60,795 bases of DNA from Candidatus Dormiibacterota bacterium (GCA_036495095.1 DASXNK010000206.1:1-60795), one strand, 5' to 3'. Shown: positions 24,506 to 37,154, counted from the stretch's first letter. Notes: generated from the letters alone by a model not told the origin. Made by a program: numbers and translations.

Positions 24506-25546
24506 ATGGCGGACGCGAGGCCGGCGGTCGAGCCGGAGGCGGCGAACCCGGCCGACCGGGAGGACTGGCGCGGCCTGCTGGTGGAGATGATCCGGGCGCG
24601 CCACTGGTCGACGCGCCTCTTCAACCTGCAGCGTCAGGGCAGGATCGGCACCACCGCGCCGATCGACGGCGAGGAGGCGGCCGTGGTGGGGTCGGCGGCG
24701 GCGATGGACCCGGCCACCGACTGGGCGGTGCCCCAGTACCGCGAGCCGGTCGGCCTCGGCCGCTTCGGCGACGCGGTGCTCCTCCACACCCTCCTGTACC
24801 ACTCCGGCCACCCCGACGCGGGCGGCTACCCGGCCGACGTGCGGGTGTTCCCCACCCAGATCTCGATCGCCGCCCAGATCCCCCACGCGGTCGGGCTGGC
24901 CTGGGGGATGCGGCTGCGCGAGGAGCCCGGCGTGGTGCTCTGCTACTTCGGCGACGGCGCCACCTCCGAGGGCGACTTCTACGAGGCCGCCAACCTCGCC
25001 GGGGTGGTGCGGGCGCCGGTGATCCTGCTCTGCGTCAACAACGGCTGGGCGATCTCCACGCCGGTGCGCGAGCAGACCGCCGCCGGCTCGGTGGCGGCGA
25101 AGGCCGTCGCGGTGGGCATCGCCGGCGAGCGGGTCGATGGCAACGACGTGCTCGCCGTGCGGGCGGCGACGGCGGCGGCGCGGAGGCGGGCGGCCGCGGG
25201 CGAGGGCCCAACCCTCATCGAGGCGGTCACCTACCGGATGGGGCCGCACACCACCGCCGACGACCCCACCCGCTACGTGCCCGCCGAGGAGCTCGAGAGC
25301 TGGCGCGCCCGCGACCCGATCGCCGGTTTCCGCCGCCATCTCGAGGAGGCCGGGGCCTGGGACGCCGACCGGCAGCGGGCCGCCGAGGAGGAGGCCGACC
25401 GCCGCTTCGACGCCGCCCTCGCCGCCGCCGAGGCGACCCCGCTCCGCACCGACTGCTTCATCGACTCCGCCTATGCATGGCCGACCCCCGAGCTGGAGCG
25501 CCAGCGGCGCACCATCCAGGACGCCGCCACCGGGGAGGGCCGCTGA
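24506..25546 (+). CDS. 2-oxoacid dehydrogenase E1 alpha subunit
   Basis: 346 residues. The thiamine-diphosphate site is clear: 'CYFGDGATSEGDFYEAANLA' then VNN about 28 residues after GDG. 'LQRQGRIGTTAPIDGEEAAV' and 'FPTQISIAAQIPHAVGLAWG' fit PdhA/BkdA1-type E1 alpha. ATG 24506 is 15 bases after the monooxygenase stop. It decarboxylates a 2-oxoacid and passes the acyl group to the E2 lipoyl arm. Whether the substrate is pyruvate, branched-chain oxoacids, acetoin or a new compound cannot be told from the sequence; the operon context argues for a dedicated catabolic substrate. Confidence 0.9.
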   Translation: MADARPAVEPEAANPADREDWRGLLVEMIRARHWSTRLFNLQRQGRIGTTAPIDGEEAAVVGSAAAMDPATDWAVPQYREPVGLGRFGDAVLLHTLLYHSGHPDAGGYPADVRVFPTQISIAAQIPHAVGLAWGMRLREEPGVVLCYFGDGATSEGDFYEAANLAGVVRAPVILLCVNNGWAISTPVREQTAAGSVAAKAVAVGIAGERVDGNDVLAVRAATAAARRRAAAGEGPTLIEAVTYRMGPHTTADDPTRYVPAEELESWRARDPIAGFRRHLEEAGAWDADRQRAAEEEADRRFDAALAAAEATPLRTDCFIDSAYAWPTPELERQRRTIQDAATGEGR

Positions 25547-26532
25547 TGCCGGTGATGACGATGCTGGAGGCGATCCGGCACACCCTCCACGAGGAGATGG
25601 CGCGCGACCCTCGGATGATGGTGCTGGGCCAGGACGTCGCCGCCCTGGGCGGCGTCTTCCGCGCCACCGAGGGGCTGCGCGACCGCTTCGGCGCCGGCCG
25701 GGTCGTGGACATGCCGCTCGCCGAGGCGGTGATCGTCGGCGCCAGCCTGGGCCTGGCCTGGTCGGGGATGGTGCCGGTGGCGGAGATCCAGTTCCTCGGC
25801 TTCACCCAGCAGGCCTTCCACCAGGTGGCCGGGCAGCTGGCCCGGATCCGCGCCCGCACCGGCGGGATGCGCGGCTGCCAGGCGACCATCCGCGCCCCCT
25901 TCGGCGGCGGGGTGCGCGCCCCCGAGCTCCACTCCGACTCGCTGGAGGCGCAGTTCGCCCAGTGCCCGGGGTTGAAGATCGTCGCCCCGGCCTCGGCGGC
26001 CGACGCCAGGGGGCTGCTCGCCACCGCGATCCGCGACCCCGACCCGGTGCTCTACCTCGAGCCGCTCCGCGGCTACCGCGCCATCAAGGACGAGGTGCCG
26101 GAGGGCGAGCACACCGTGCCCTTCGGGCAGGCGCGCGAGGTGCGGCCCGGTGACGACTGCGTGATCATCGCCTGGAGCGCGATGGTGCAGACCTGCGTCC
26201 GTGCCGCCGCCGAGGTGGAGGCGGCGACCGGGGCCTCGATCGGGGTGCTCGATCTCCGCACCCTGGTGCCCCTCGACGTCGAGAGCATCGTCGCCGCCGC
26301 CCAGCGGGCGGGCAGGGTGGTGGTCGCCCAGGAGGCGCCGCCGACCGCGGGCTTCGCGTCCGAGGTGGTGACGGTGGTGCAGGAGAACGCCTTCTACTCG
26401 CTGGAGGCGCCGGTGGCGCGGGTCAGCGGCTTCGACACCCCCTACCCGCCGGGGATGCTCGAGGAGCACTGGCTGCCGGGCAGCCGCCGGGTCGCCGCCG
26501 CGGTGCGGCGCACCCTCGAGGCCCGGGCGTGA
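25546..26532 (+). CDS. 2-oxoacid dehydrogenase E1 beta subunit
   Basis: 328 residues. ATG 25546 overlaps the E1 alpha stop (TGATG), a sign of fixed stoichiometry. Typical blocks: 'MMVLGQDVAALGGVFRATEG', 'DMPLAEAVIVGASLGLAWSG', 'HSDSLEAQFAQCPGLKIVAP', and a C-terminal transketolase-like domain 'VLDLRTLVPLDVESIVAAA'. 'RVVVAQEAPPTAGFASEVV' and 'RVSGFDTPYPPGMLEEHWLP' match the PdhB/BkdA2 family. Forms the alpha2beta2 E1 with the upstream gene. Confidence 0.92.
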   Translation: MPVMTMLEAIRHTLHEEMARDPRMMVLGQDVAALGGVFRATEGLRDRFGAGRVVDMPLAEAVIVGASLGLAWSGMVPVAEIQFLGFTQQAFHQVAGQLARIRARTGGMRGCQATIRAPFGGGVRAPELHSDSLEAQFAQCPGLKIVAPASAADARGLLATAIRDPDPVLYLEPLRGYRAIKDEVPEGEHTVPFGQAREVRPGDDCVIIAWSAMVQTCVRAAAEVEAATGASIGVLDLRTLVPLDVESIVAAAQRAGRVVVAQEAPPTAGFASEVVTVVQENAFYSLEAPVARVSGFDTPYPPGMLEEHWLPGSRRVAAAVRRTLEARA

Positions 26533-27776
26533 GCACGGTCGAGTTCCGGCTCCCCGACCTCGGGGAGGGGCTGGAGGGTGCGGAGATCGTGAGCTGGCTG
26601 GTCGAGGAGGGCGCCACCGTCGCCCGCGACCAGCCGCTGGTCGCGGTGTCCACCGACAAGGCGGTGGTCGAGCTGCCCTCGCCGGTCGCGGGCCGGCTCG
26701 GCGCCCGCCGGGGCGTCGAGGGCGAGCTCATCCGCGTCGGCGAGGTGATCGCGGTGATCGAGGCGGTGGCCGCACCGGCGGCGGCGGACAACGGCGTGCC
26801 CGCGCGCCCCGCCGCGACCGCCGCGGCCGTCGCGACCGCCACGACCACCGCCGCCCCCGGCCGGCCCCGCGCCGCGCCGGTGGTGCGCCGCCTCGCGGTC
26901 GAGCTGGGCGTGGCCCTGGAGTCGGTGGCCGCCAGCGGGCCCGAGGGCCGCGTCCTCGCCGACGACGTCCGCCGCGCCGCCGCCCGGGGCGCCGGGCCGC
27001 CGGCCCCGCCGCCGGCTCCGCTCGCCTCCCCGCCGCCGCCACCGCGGCCCGCCGCCACCGGGCTCGGCCAGGCCGCCCCCGGCCGGCACCGGCTCACCGG
27101 GGTGCGGCGGCGCACCGCCGAGGTGATGGCCGCCGCGTGGTCGACGATCCCCCACATCGCGAACATGGACGAGGTCGACGCCACCGAGCTGCTGGAGGCG
27201 CGCACCCGGCTGCGCCGCGCCGCCGGCGCCGGCGCCGGCGCCGAGCTGATCGGCATCGTCCCCCTGCTGGTGATGGCGGCGGTGCGCACCCTGCGTCGCT
27301 TCCCGCTGGTCAACTCCACCCTCGACGCCGCCGCCACCGAGGTCGAGGTGCACGCCGACGTCCACATCGGGCTGGCGGTCGCGACCGCCGACGGCCTGGT
27401 CGTGCCCGTCATCCATCACGCCGACCGCCGCGACCTGCTCGACCTCGCCACCGAGGTCGAGCGCCTCGCCGCCGCGGCGCGTGGCCGCACCCTGCGCCGC
27501 GAGGAGCTCACCGGCGGCACCTTCACGATCAGCAACTACGGCAGCCTCGGCGGCGCGCGGTTCTCGATCCCGATCATCCGGCCCCCGGAGGTGGCCATCC
27601 TCGGCTTCGGCAGCATCGCCCCCCGGCCGCTGGTGGTCGACGGCGAGGTGGTGGCGCGGCCGGTGCTGCCCTTCTCGGTGACCGTCGACCACCGCGTCCT
27701 CGACGGCGACGTGGTGTGCGCGTTCAGCGCCGCCCTCGCCGCGACCCTCACCAACCCCATCAGCCTCCTCCTGTAG
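26529..27776 (+). CDS. 2-oxoacid dehydrogenase E2 (dihydrolipoamide acyltransferase)
   Basis: 415 residues from GTG 26529, overlapping the E1 beta stop. One lipoyl domain (1-78) with the modified Lys in 'STDKAVVELPSP'; an Ala/Pro-rich swinging linker; an E1/E3-binding domain around 'APVVRRLAVELGVALESV'; a second linker; and the catalytic core from about residue 190 with 'GTFTISNYGSLGGARFSIPI' and the active-site DHRVLDGD near the end. One lipoyl domain only, as in BkdB-type E2. Transfers the acyl group to CoA. Confidence 0.93.
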   Translation: MSTVEFRLPDLGEGLEGAEIVSWLVEEGATVARDQPLVAVSTDKAVVELPSPVAGRLGARRGVEGELIRVGEVIAVIEAVAAPAAADNGVPARPAATAAAVATATTTAAPGRPRAAPVVRRLAVELGVALESVAASGPEGRVLADDVRRAAARGAGPPAPPPAPLASPPPPPRPAATGLGQAAPGRHRLTGVRRRTAEVMAAAWSTIPHIANMDEVDATELLEARTRLRRAAGAGAGAELIGIVPLLVMAAVRTLRRFPLVNSTLDAAATEVEVHADVHIGLAVATADGLVVPVIHHADRRDLLDLATEVERLAAAARGRTLRREELTGGTFTISNYGSLGGARFSIPIIRPPEVAILGFGSIAPRPLVVDGEVVARPVLPFSVTVDHRVLDGDVVCAFSAALAATLTNPISLLL

Positions 27777-27784
27777 GCGCGATC

Positions 27785-29170
<1,386 letters not shown>

Positions 29171-29190
29171 ACCCGATGAGGAGCAGGGAC

Positions 29191-30570
29191 ATGGCGACGA
29201 GCGCCGCGGTGGCCGAGCTGAGGGAGCGTCTCGGAACCCGCCTCACCACCTCCGACACCGAGCTCCAGGCGCACGGCCGCGACGAGTCGTACCACCGGCC
29301 GGTGGCTCCGGAGGCGGTCGCCTACCCGGAGAGCACCGAGGAGGTGGCGACGGTGGTGCGCACCTGCCACGCCCACGGCGTCCCGATGGTGCCGTACGGC
29401 ATCGGCACCAGCCTCGAGGGCAACATCGCCGCGCTCCGCGGCGGGGTCAGCATCGACCTGTCCCACCTCAACCGCATCGTCACGGTGCGTCCCGACGACC
29501 TCGACGTGACCGTGCAGGCGGGCGTGACCCGCCGCCAGCTCAACGACGTGCTCCAGCCGCAGGGGTTCTTCTTCCCCGTCGACCCGGGCGCGGACGCGAC
29601 CCTCGGCGGGATGGCCTCGACCGGCGCCTCGGGGACCACCACGGTGCGCTACGGCACGATGCGGGAGAACGTGCTCAGCCTCACCGTGGTGCTCGCCGAC
29701 GGCCGGGTGGTGCGCACCGCGCGGCGCGCCCGCAAGTCCTCCGCGGGCTACGACCTCACCCGCCTCTTCGTCGGCTCGGAGGGGACCCTGGGGGTGATCA
29801 CCGAGCTCACCCTGCGGATGTACGGCACCCCGGAGGCGATCTCCGCGGTGGTCTGCAGCTTCCCCACGGTCGAGGCGGCGGTGCAGACGGTGATCCGGAC
29901 CATCCAGATCGGCATCCCCGTCGCCCGGGCCGAGCTGCTCGACGCCGTCGCCGTCGACGCCGTCAACCGTCACAGCGGTCTCGACCACGCCGTCGGACCC
30001 ACCCTCTTCCTCGAGTTCCACGGCAGCCCCGCCGGGGTGCGCGAGCAGGCCGCCGCGGTGGCCGAGATCGGTGCCGAGCACGCCGCCGGCGAGACCCGCA
30101 CCGCCACTCGCGCGGAGGACCGCAACCGGCTCTGGCGGGCCCGCCACGAGGCCCTGTACGCGCTGCTCGCGCTCCGCCCCGGGTCGCGCGGGGTGATCAC
30201 CGACGTCTGCGTGCCCATCTCCGGCCTCGCCGCCTGCATCGCCGAGACCCGGGCCGACCTCGAGGCCTCGACCCTGCTCGCGTCGATCGTCGGCCACGTC
30301 GGCGACGGCAACTTCCACACCGTGTTCGTCGTCGACCCCGGCGGCGACGCCGAGATCGAGGAGGCGCGCAACCTCAACCGCCGGATGGTGGAGCGCGCCC
30401 TGGCGGCGGGCGGCACCTGCACCGGAGAGCACGGCATCGGCCACGGCAAGCGCGAGTTCCTCCGCGCCGAGCACGGCACCGGCGTCGACGTCATGCTCGC
30501 CATCAAGCAGGCCCTCGACCCTCTGAACCTGATGAATCCGGGGAAGGTGGTCGGCCCCGACGAGGGCTGA
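29191..30570 (+). CDS. FAD-linked 2-hydroxyacid dehydrogenase (GlcD/D-lactate dehydrogenase type)
   Basis: 459 residues; ATG 29191 is chosen because GAGGAG lies eight bases upstream. PCMH-type FAD domain: 'AVAYPESTEEVATVVRTCHA', 'VPYGIGTSLEGNIAALRGG', 'GADATLGGMASTGASGTTTV', 'GSEGTLGVITELTLRMYGTP'. C-terminal cap with 'HVGDGNFHTVFVVDP', 'CTGEHGIGHGKREFL' and the family ending 'LDPLNLMNPGKV'. It oxidises a D-2-hydroxyacid (lactate, glycolate, 2-hydroxyacyl) to a 2-oxoacid, exactly what the E1-E3 complex encoded before it would consume. Last gene of the operon. Confidence 0.9.
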   Translation: MATSAAVAELRERLGTRLTTSDTELQAHGRDESYHRPVAPEAVAYPESTEEVATVVRTCHAHGVPMVPYGIGTSLEGNIAALRGGVSIDLSHLNRIVTVRPDDLDVTVQAGVTRRQLNDVLQPQGFFFPVDPGADATLGGMASTGASGTTTVRYGTMRENVLSLTVVLADGRVVRTARRARKSSAGYDLTRLFVGSEGTLGVITELTLRMYGTPEAISAVVCSFPTVEAAVQTVIRTIQIGIPVARAELLDAVAVDAVNRHSGLDHAVGPTLFLEFHGSPAGVREQAAAVAEIGAEHAAGETRTATRAEDRNRLWRARHEALYALLALRPGSRGVITDVCVPISGLAACIAETRADLEASTLLASIVGHVGDGNFHTVFVVDPGGDAEIEEARNLNRRMVERALAAGGTCTGEHGIGHGKREFLRAEHGTGVDVMLAIKQALDPLNLMNPGKVVGPDEG

Positions 30571-30805
30571 CCGGGGCCCGGTGTCGCGGACCCGCGGCGG
30601 GTCGGTCCCGACAGCGACGGACGTGTCAAGGGACGTGAGCTCCGTGTCACCGGACGGTGACGGGGGTGGGCGGACACGCCCCCAGGTCCCTTCGACGCCG
30701 ATATCCGGCATAGGGTGTCGCCAGAAGGCGCGGACCGGTGCTGGAGTGCCGGATCACACACCCGTACAGGTGGCGGTGAGCTGGCGCCCGGACCGAGAGG
30801 AAACC

Positions 30806-32143
30806 ATGATCAGACGGAAATTGACGATGGCGGGTGTCGCCCTGCTGGCGGTCGGAGTCGGCGGCCTCGTGGTGCCGACGCGGGTGCACGCGGCGGTCGG
30901 TCCGGTGGCGCACATCTTGCTCTCGATCGATCCGACGCACCTGTCGGTGGACCCGCTCAGCGGCAGCAACATCGCCGGATACAGTGTGACCGCGACCGAT
31001 GCCGGTGGCGCCGGTGTGGCTGCCGCCACCATCGTCCTGCACAGCAGCGTCGCGAGCGGGCTGGGTGTCACCTTCGGCTCGGTGAGCGACGACGGGAACG
31101 GCGCCTACAGCGGAGGCCTCAGCTCCGGCACGAGCCCCGGGGCGGAGAACATCACGGCCACCAGCGGGGGAATCACCTCCAACACCGTCGTGCTGACCCA
31201 GTTCGGGCCGGCGACCACCATCGCGGTCACCCTCAGCCCAAGCTCCATCCCCGCGGATGGACAGGCCACCAGCGTCGCCACCGTCACCGTCCGCGACGCC
31301 GGGGGAAACGGCGTGTCCAACGAGAACATCAGCCTGAGCGGTGACGCCGCGCAGGCCGCGATCGGCACGGGGACGGACAACGGAGACGGCACCTACACCT
31401 TCGTGCTGACCGCGCCGACACATCAGGGCGTGGACGGCCTCACCGCCGACGACATCGTGAACAACGCGCCGACCATCAGCAGCCAGCTGGTGACCCTGAC
31501 GGAGACCGAGTCCACCGTGGAGAAGTTCGTCCACAGCGCCTACTTCACCCTTCTCGGCCACGACGTGGACCCGGGCGGGCTGACCTACTGGGTCGACGCG
31601 ATCAACAGCGGCACCCCGCGCACCGCGCTGGCGTCGGCCCTCGCCACCTCTCCCGCCTACCGGACCCGGGTCATCGGCGGCACCGGCGCCGACAGCTTCT
31701 ACCAGTTCTACCTGGGCCGTCCCTCGGATCTCAGCGGCGTCGACTATTGGGTCGGCCAGATGGCGTCGGGCATGACCTTCGAGCAGGTCCGGCTCCGGTT
31801 CGTCGGCTCGCCCGAGTACTTCACCCATCACCAGAGCGATCCGTCGAAGACCATCGACGCGCTGTACACGGACGTGCTCGGAAGGTCCGACACCAACGAT
31901 CCCGGCAAGGCCTACTGGATGGCCAACTTCAACGCCACCACCATCGCCGCCCAGTTCCTCTTCAGCCCGGAGGGACGCGCCCACCTGGTCGACGGCGACT
32001 ACAACCTCATCCTCCGCCGGGCGGCCGATGCGCAGGGTCAGTCGTTCTGGACGGGCCGGCTGCTCAGCGGCGCCAGCGACGAGAACATCATCACCCTGAT
32101 CCTCGGGTCCCAGGAGTACCTGGACAACGACCTCACCCACTGA
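30806..32143 (+). CDS. Secreted protein with two Ig-like (invasin-type) domains and DUF4214
   Basis: 445 residues. ATG 30806 follows GAGAGG and opens a Sec signal peptide (MIRRK, hydrophobic core, cut after VHA near 30). Residues 35-135 and 140-235 are two Big_1-like Ig domains with the typical 'DGNGAYSGGL' and 'DNGDGTYTFVLTAPTHQG' turns. From about 245, DUF4214 repeats follow: 'FVHSAYFTLLGHDVDPGGLTYW', 'FYQFYLGRPSDLSGVDYW', 'LYTDVLGRSDTNDPGKAYW' and 'YNLILRRAADAQGQSFW'. Bacterial Ig plus DUF4214 proteins are surface or secreted and often bind glycans or other cells. A strong terminator follows. Confidence 0.85.
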   Translation: MIRRKLTMAGVALLAVGVGGLVVPTRVHAAVGPVAHILLSIDPTHLSVDPLSGSNIAGYSVTATDAGGAGVAAATIVLHSSVASGLGVTFGSVSDDGNGAYSGGLSSGTSPGAENITATSGGITSNTVVLTQFGPATTIAVTLSPSSIPADGQATSVATVTVRDAGGNGVSNENISLSGDAAQAAIGTGTDNGDGTYTFVLTAPTHQGVDGLTADDIVNNAPTISSQLVTLTETESTVEKFVHSAYFTLLGHDVDPGGLTYWVDAINSGTPRTALASALATSPAYRTRVIGGTGADSFYQFYLGRPSDLSGVDYWVGQMASGMTFEQVRLRFVGSPEYFTHHQSDPSKTIDALYTDVLGRSDTNDPGKAYWMANFNATTIAAQFLFSPEGRAHLVDGDYNLILRRAADAQGQSFWTGRLLSGASDENIITLILGSQEYLDNDLTH

Positions 32144-32159
32144 CCCTCCGGGTCGGGCA

Positions 32160-32190
32160 GGGGGCGGCACCTCGGTGGTGCCGCCCCCTT
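32160..32190. terminator. Bidirectional intrinsic terminator
   Basis: A perfect 12-bp stem (GGGGGCGGCACC at 32160-32171 with GGTGCCGCCCCC at 32177-32188) and a 5-base loop lie between convergent genes, followed by only TT. It can serve the secreted protein gene and the TetR gene. Confidence 0.8.
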
Positions 32191-32206
32191 CGTGTGTCCC
32201 CCGCGG

Positions 32207-32869
32207 TCAGCCGCCCGCCCCGGCCGGGCCGGCTCCGAGCACCGCGGCGGTGAGCCAGCGGACGATGTCGGGGGCGAGCTCGGCGAGGGGACGATCGGGG
32301 CTCCGCTCCAGGCGGTCGCAGGCCAGCTCGCGCACCGCGTGGACGAAGCCGAGGTAGGCGCTCTCGGGCAGCGCGCCGAGCCGCGGGTCCTGCTCGCGCA
32401 TCCACTCGTGGCGCTCCCGGAGCAGGGTGGCGAAGGTCGCGTACATCGCCGCCCTCCGGCGGCGCGCCTCCGGACCGGCGCCGCCGATCTCGACGAGGAA
32501 GGCGCGGGCGCAGGCGGGCTCGGCGTCGAGGGTCCCGAGGTAGGCGTCCAGGGTGTCGGCGATGAACCGAGGCCAGTCGCCGGCGGCGAGGGTCACCTCT
32601 GCCATCCGGGCGAGCAGCGCCCGGGCGAAGGCGTCGTAGGCGGCGAGGAAGCACTCCTCGCGGTCGCGGAAGTGCTCGTAGAAGCGGTTCGGGGCGACCC
32701 GCGCCCGGCGCGCCACCTCGGTGATCGTCAGCCCCGCGTAGCCTCGCTCGGCGACCACCGTGGTGACCGCGCCGAGCAGGCGGCGGCGCTGGGACGCGGC
32801 CACCTCGTCGCGGGTGAGGCGGTGGCGCCCGTGGGGGAGCGAATCGGCGGGGCCGAAGATCGAGCTCAC
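32207..32869 (-). CDS. TetR family repressor, divergent from a secreted lipase
   Basis: 220 residues from GTG 32869 (GAGGG eight bases upstream). N-terminal helix-turn-helix 'LTITEVARRARVAPNRFYEHF' region at about 45-65, after 'RRRLLGAVTTVVAERGYAGL'. The C-terminal ligand domain ('FIADTLDAYLGTLDAEPACA') is of the usual TetR length. A perfect palindrome sits 20 bases upstream of its start and upstream of the divergent lipase, so it probably represses both. Ligand unknown; fatty acids or a lipase product are plausible. Confidence 0.88.
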   Translation of the reverse strand: MSSIFGPADSLPHGRHRLTRDEVAASQRRRLLGAVTTVVAERGYAGLTITEVARRARVAPNRFYEHFRDREECFLAAYDAFARALLARMAEVTLAAGDWPRFIADTLDAYLGTLDAEPACARAFLVEIGGAGPEARRRRAAMYATFATLLRERHEWMREQDPRLGALPESAYLGFVHAVRELACDRLERSPDRPLAELAPDIVRWLTAAVLGAGPAGAGG

Positions 32870-32888
32870 TGGTTGACCCTCAGCCTAT

Positions 32889-32906
32889 GGATAAGATAGC
32901 TTATCC
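32889..32906. promoter_or_regulatory. Perfect inverted repeat, TetR operator candidate
   Basis: GGATAAG and CTTATCC are separated by ATAG, in the 85-base gap between the divergent TetR and lipase genes. The centre is AT-rich and could overlap a -10 on either strand. Size (18 bases) and placement fit a TetR-dimer site. Confidence 0.7.
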
Positions 32907-32954
32907 CAATCCTCGGGGCTCGTGTCCACCACCACCGGAACGGGGGTCGAAGCC

Positions 32955-34175
32955 ATGCTCGGGACGTCCTGGCGAGCCGGGCTCGCAGCCGCGGTGACGG
33001 CCGCCGCCGCACTGGTGGGAGGGCCGGTGGCCGCCGCCCCCGCCGCACCCGCCGCACCCGGGGGCACCCCGCCGCCGCCCGACCAGGACCCCTTCTACCG
33101 GCCCGCGGGCGCGATCGCCGGGCTGCCGCCGGGGACCATCCTCGGCTCCCGGCAGGTCACCGTCGCCGCTCTCGGGGTGCCGGTGCCGGTCGCCGCCTGG
33201 CAGCTGCTCCACACCTCGACCGACACCCGCGGCGCGGCCGAGGCGGCGGTCGCCACCGTCCTGCTCCCGGGGACGCCGGCACCGGCCGGCGGCCGTCCCC
33301 TGGTCTCGTACCAGGTCGCGGAGGACAGCCTGTCGACCGCCTGCGCCCCCTCCTACGAGATGCGGCTCGGCCGGGAGGCGGAGGAGCCGCTGATCGCCCA
33401 GGCACTGGCCCAGGGCTGGGCGGTGGTGGTCCCCGACTACGAGGGCCCGGGGTCGCAGTGGACCGCCGGCACCCAGGCCGGCCACGCCGTCCTCGACGCC
33501 ATCCGCGCCGCCGAGCGCTTCGCCCCGGCGGGCCTCGCCGGAGCCGGGACGCCGGTCGGGCTCTGGGGCTACTCCGGGGGCGCCCAGGCCACCGCCTGGG
33601 CCACCGAGCTGCAGCCGGGCTACGCGCCCGAGCTGCGCATCGCCGGGGCGGCCGAGGGCGGGGTGCCCCCGGACATCGCCCAGGTCGCCCGCGCGATCGA
33701 CGGCGGGCCAGCCTCCGGACTCTACTTCGGCGCCGCCGTGGGTCTCAGCCGCGCCTATCCCGAGATCGGAGCGCCGTCGTTCCTCAACGAGAAGGGGAGG
33801 GCCGCCTTCGCCCGGATCGGCGGCGAGTGCATCGACCAGTTCGCCCGCGAGTACGCGTTCCAGCGGCTGGAGGACTACACCACCGTCGGCGATCCGCTCG
33901 CGCTGCCGGCGGTGCAGCGGGTGGTCGCCGAGGACCGTCTCGGCCAGCGCACCCCGGCGGCGCCCCTCCACGTGTACCACGCCGCCCTGGACGAGCTCAT
34001 CCCGGTCGCCGGGGTGCGCGCCCTGGTCGCCGGCTACTGCGCGGCCCACGTCGCCGTCGAGTATCGCGAGGACCTGCTCGGCGACCACGTCAGCCTGGCG
34101 GCGACCGGTGCCCCCGAGGCGGTCGCCTACCTCGCCGCCCGCTTCCAGGGCCTGCCCGCTCCCCGCACCTGCTGA
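32955..34175 (+). CDS. Secretory lipase (fungal LIP-like family), signal peptide
   Basis: 406 residues from ATG 32955; GTG 32922 would add 11 residues before the signal peptide. Signal: RAGL...AAAVTAAAALVGGPVAA, cut near 35, then a Pro/Ala-rich spacer. Alpha/beta hydrolase: nucleophile Ser in 'LWGYSGGAQATAWA', acid in 'VYHAALDELIPV', base in 'LLGDHVSLA'. 'VVVPDYEGPGSQWTAGTQAG' and 'GAAEGGVPPDI' are typical of the secretory lipase family that cleaves triacylglycerols. Extracellular. Divergent from, and probably repressed by, the TetR protein. Confidence 0.85.
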   Translation: MLGTSWRAGLAAAVTAAAALVGGPVAAAPAAPAAPGGTPPPPDQDPFYRPAGAIAGLPPGTILGSRQVTVAALGVPVPVAAWQLLHTSTDTRGAAEAAVATVLLPGTPAPAGGRPLVSYQVAEDSLSTACAPSYEMRLGREAEEPLIAQALAQGWAVVVPDYEGPGSQWTAGTQAGHAVLDAIRAAERFAPAGLAGAGTPVGLWGYSGGAQATAWATELQPGYAPELRIAGAAEGGVPPDIAQVARAIDGGPASGLYFGAAVGLSRAYPEIGAPSFLNEKGRAAFARIGGECIDQFAREYAFQRLEDYTTVGDPLALPAVQRVVAEDRLGQRTPAAPLHVYHAALDELIPVAGVRALVAGYCAAHVAVEYREDLLGDHVSLAATGAPEAVAYLAARFQGLPAPRTC

Positions 34176-34221
34176 CCCCCGGTCGACGGACCCCGGGGCG
34201 GCCGTGATCTGATAACGCGCC

Positions 34222-35028
34222 ATGGCCACACTCGACGAGATCACCTCCGGCGCCCTTCGCGGCTGGCTCGACGGTCCCTGCGGGGTCGAGATCACCAGCA
34301 TCACCCGGTTCAACGTCCCCGGCGCGGAGGTGGCGCTGCGCAATCCCAAGCTGGACCCCGGCTTCCGCGAGACCCTGGAGGCGGTCACCGGGGACATGAC
34401 CTTCCGCACCGAGGGCGAGCAGCGGGACGCCGACCATCGGCGGGTGCGCATCCGCATGATCAGCGGCGGCAGCGAACAGAAGCGGTGCGACGTGGTGAGC
34501 GCCGGCCGCGAGGCCGCCTACTCCCGCGACGGGCGGCGCTTCGGGAGGCTGCGCTCGTCCATCTCCCCGGCGGAGACCGAGCTGGCGATCCGCCCGCTGC
34601 TCGACCTCGAGCACGACCACGAGTGGGCGCCGACCCCCGAGGGGGCCCGCCGGGCGGTGCTCGGCCACGACGACGTCGCCGCCATCGTCGACCTCGAGCG
34701 CATCCTCGGCCCCCGCTCTCAGGCGGTCGCCGCGGCCACCGTCGAGGTGCGCTGCGACGAGGACCACGCCGAGCTGCTCCTCGAGCTGGTGATCGCCCCG
34801 ACCGCCGAGGCGATCCAGGCGGCGGTCGAGGAGGTGGGCGAGACCCTCGAGGAGGAGGCGTCGGAGGGGGTGAGCTCGATCACCAGCACCCACGCGCGCT
34901 GGAGCCGGAGGGAGGTCGAGCCGATCGCCCTCCCCGAGCTCAGCCTCTCGATCCCGGAGATGGGCACCCTGCGCCACGTGTTCTCGCTGGTGCCCGCGAG
35001 CCGCACCGGGGGCCGCCGCCGCCGCTGA
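34222..35028 (+). CDS. Hypothetical protein, no family recognised
   Basis: 268 residues from ATG 34222; GATAAC 11 bases before it may be a -10 of a nearly leaderless transcript. No signal peptide and no membrane helix. Mixed alpha/beta, strongly acidic in 175-220 ('VEVRCDEDHAELLLELVIAP', 'EEVGETLEEEASEGVSSITS'), basic at the end (RTGGRRRR). The duplicated feel of 'VEITSITRFNVPGAEVAL' and later strands could mean two similar lobes. Convergent with the EF-G gene. Confidence 0.65.
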   Translation: MATLDEITSGALRGWLDGPCGVEITSITRFNVPGAEVALRNPKLDPGFRETLEAVTGDMTFRTEGEQRDADHRRVRIRMISGGSEQKRCDVVSAGREAAYSRDGRRFGRLRSSISPAETELAIRPLLDLEHDHEWAPTPEGARRAVLGHDDVAAIVDLERILGPRSQAVAAATVEVRCDEDHAELLLELVIAPTAEAIQAAVEEVGETLEEEASEGVSSITSTHARWSRREVEPIALPELSLSIPEMGTLRHVFSLVPASRTGGRRRR

Positions 35029-35039
35029 GCGACGGCGGC
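35018..35039. terminator. Weak stem-loop at the 3' end of the hypothetical gene
   Basis: A 7-bp stem GCCGCCG/CGGCGGC with an 8-base loop overlaps the stop codon at 35028. There is no T tract. It could help separate the two convergent genes. Confidence 0.3.
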
Positions 35040-35057
35040 AGCCCTCCGCGCGACGGA

Positions 35058-37154
<2,097 letters not shown>

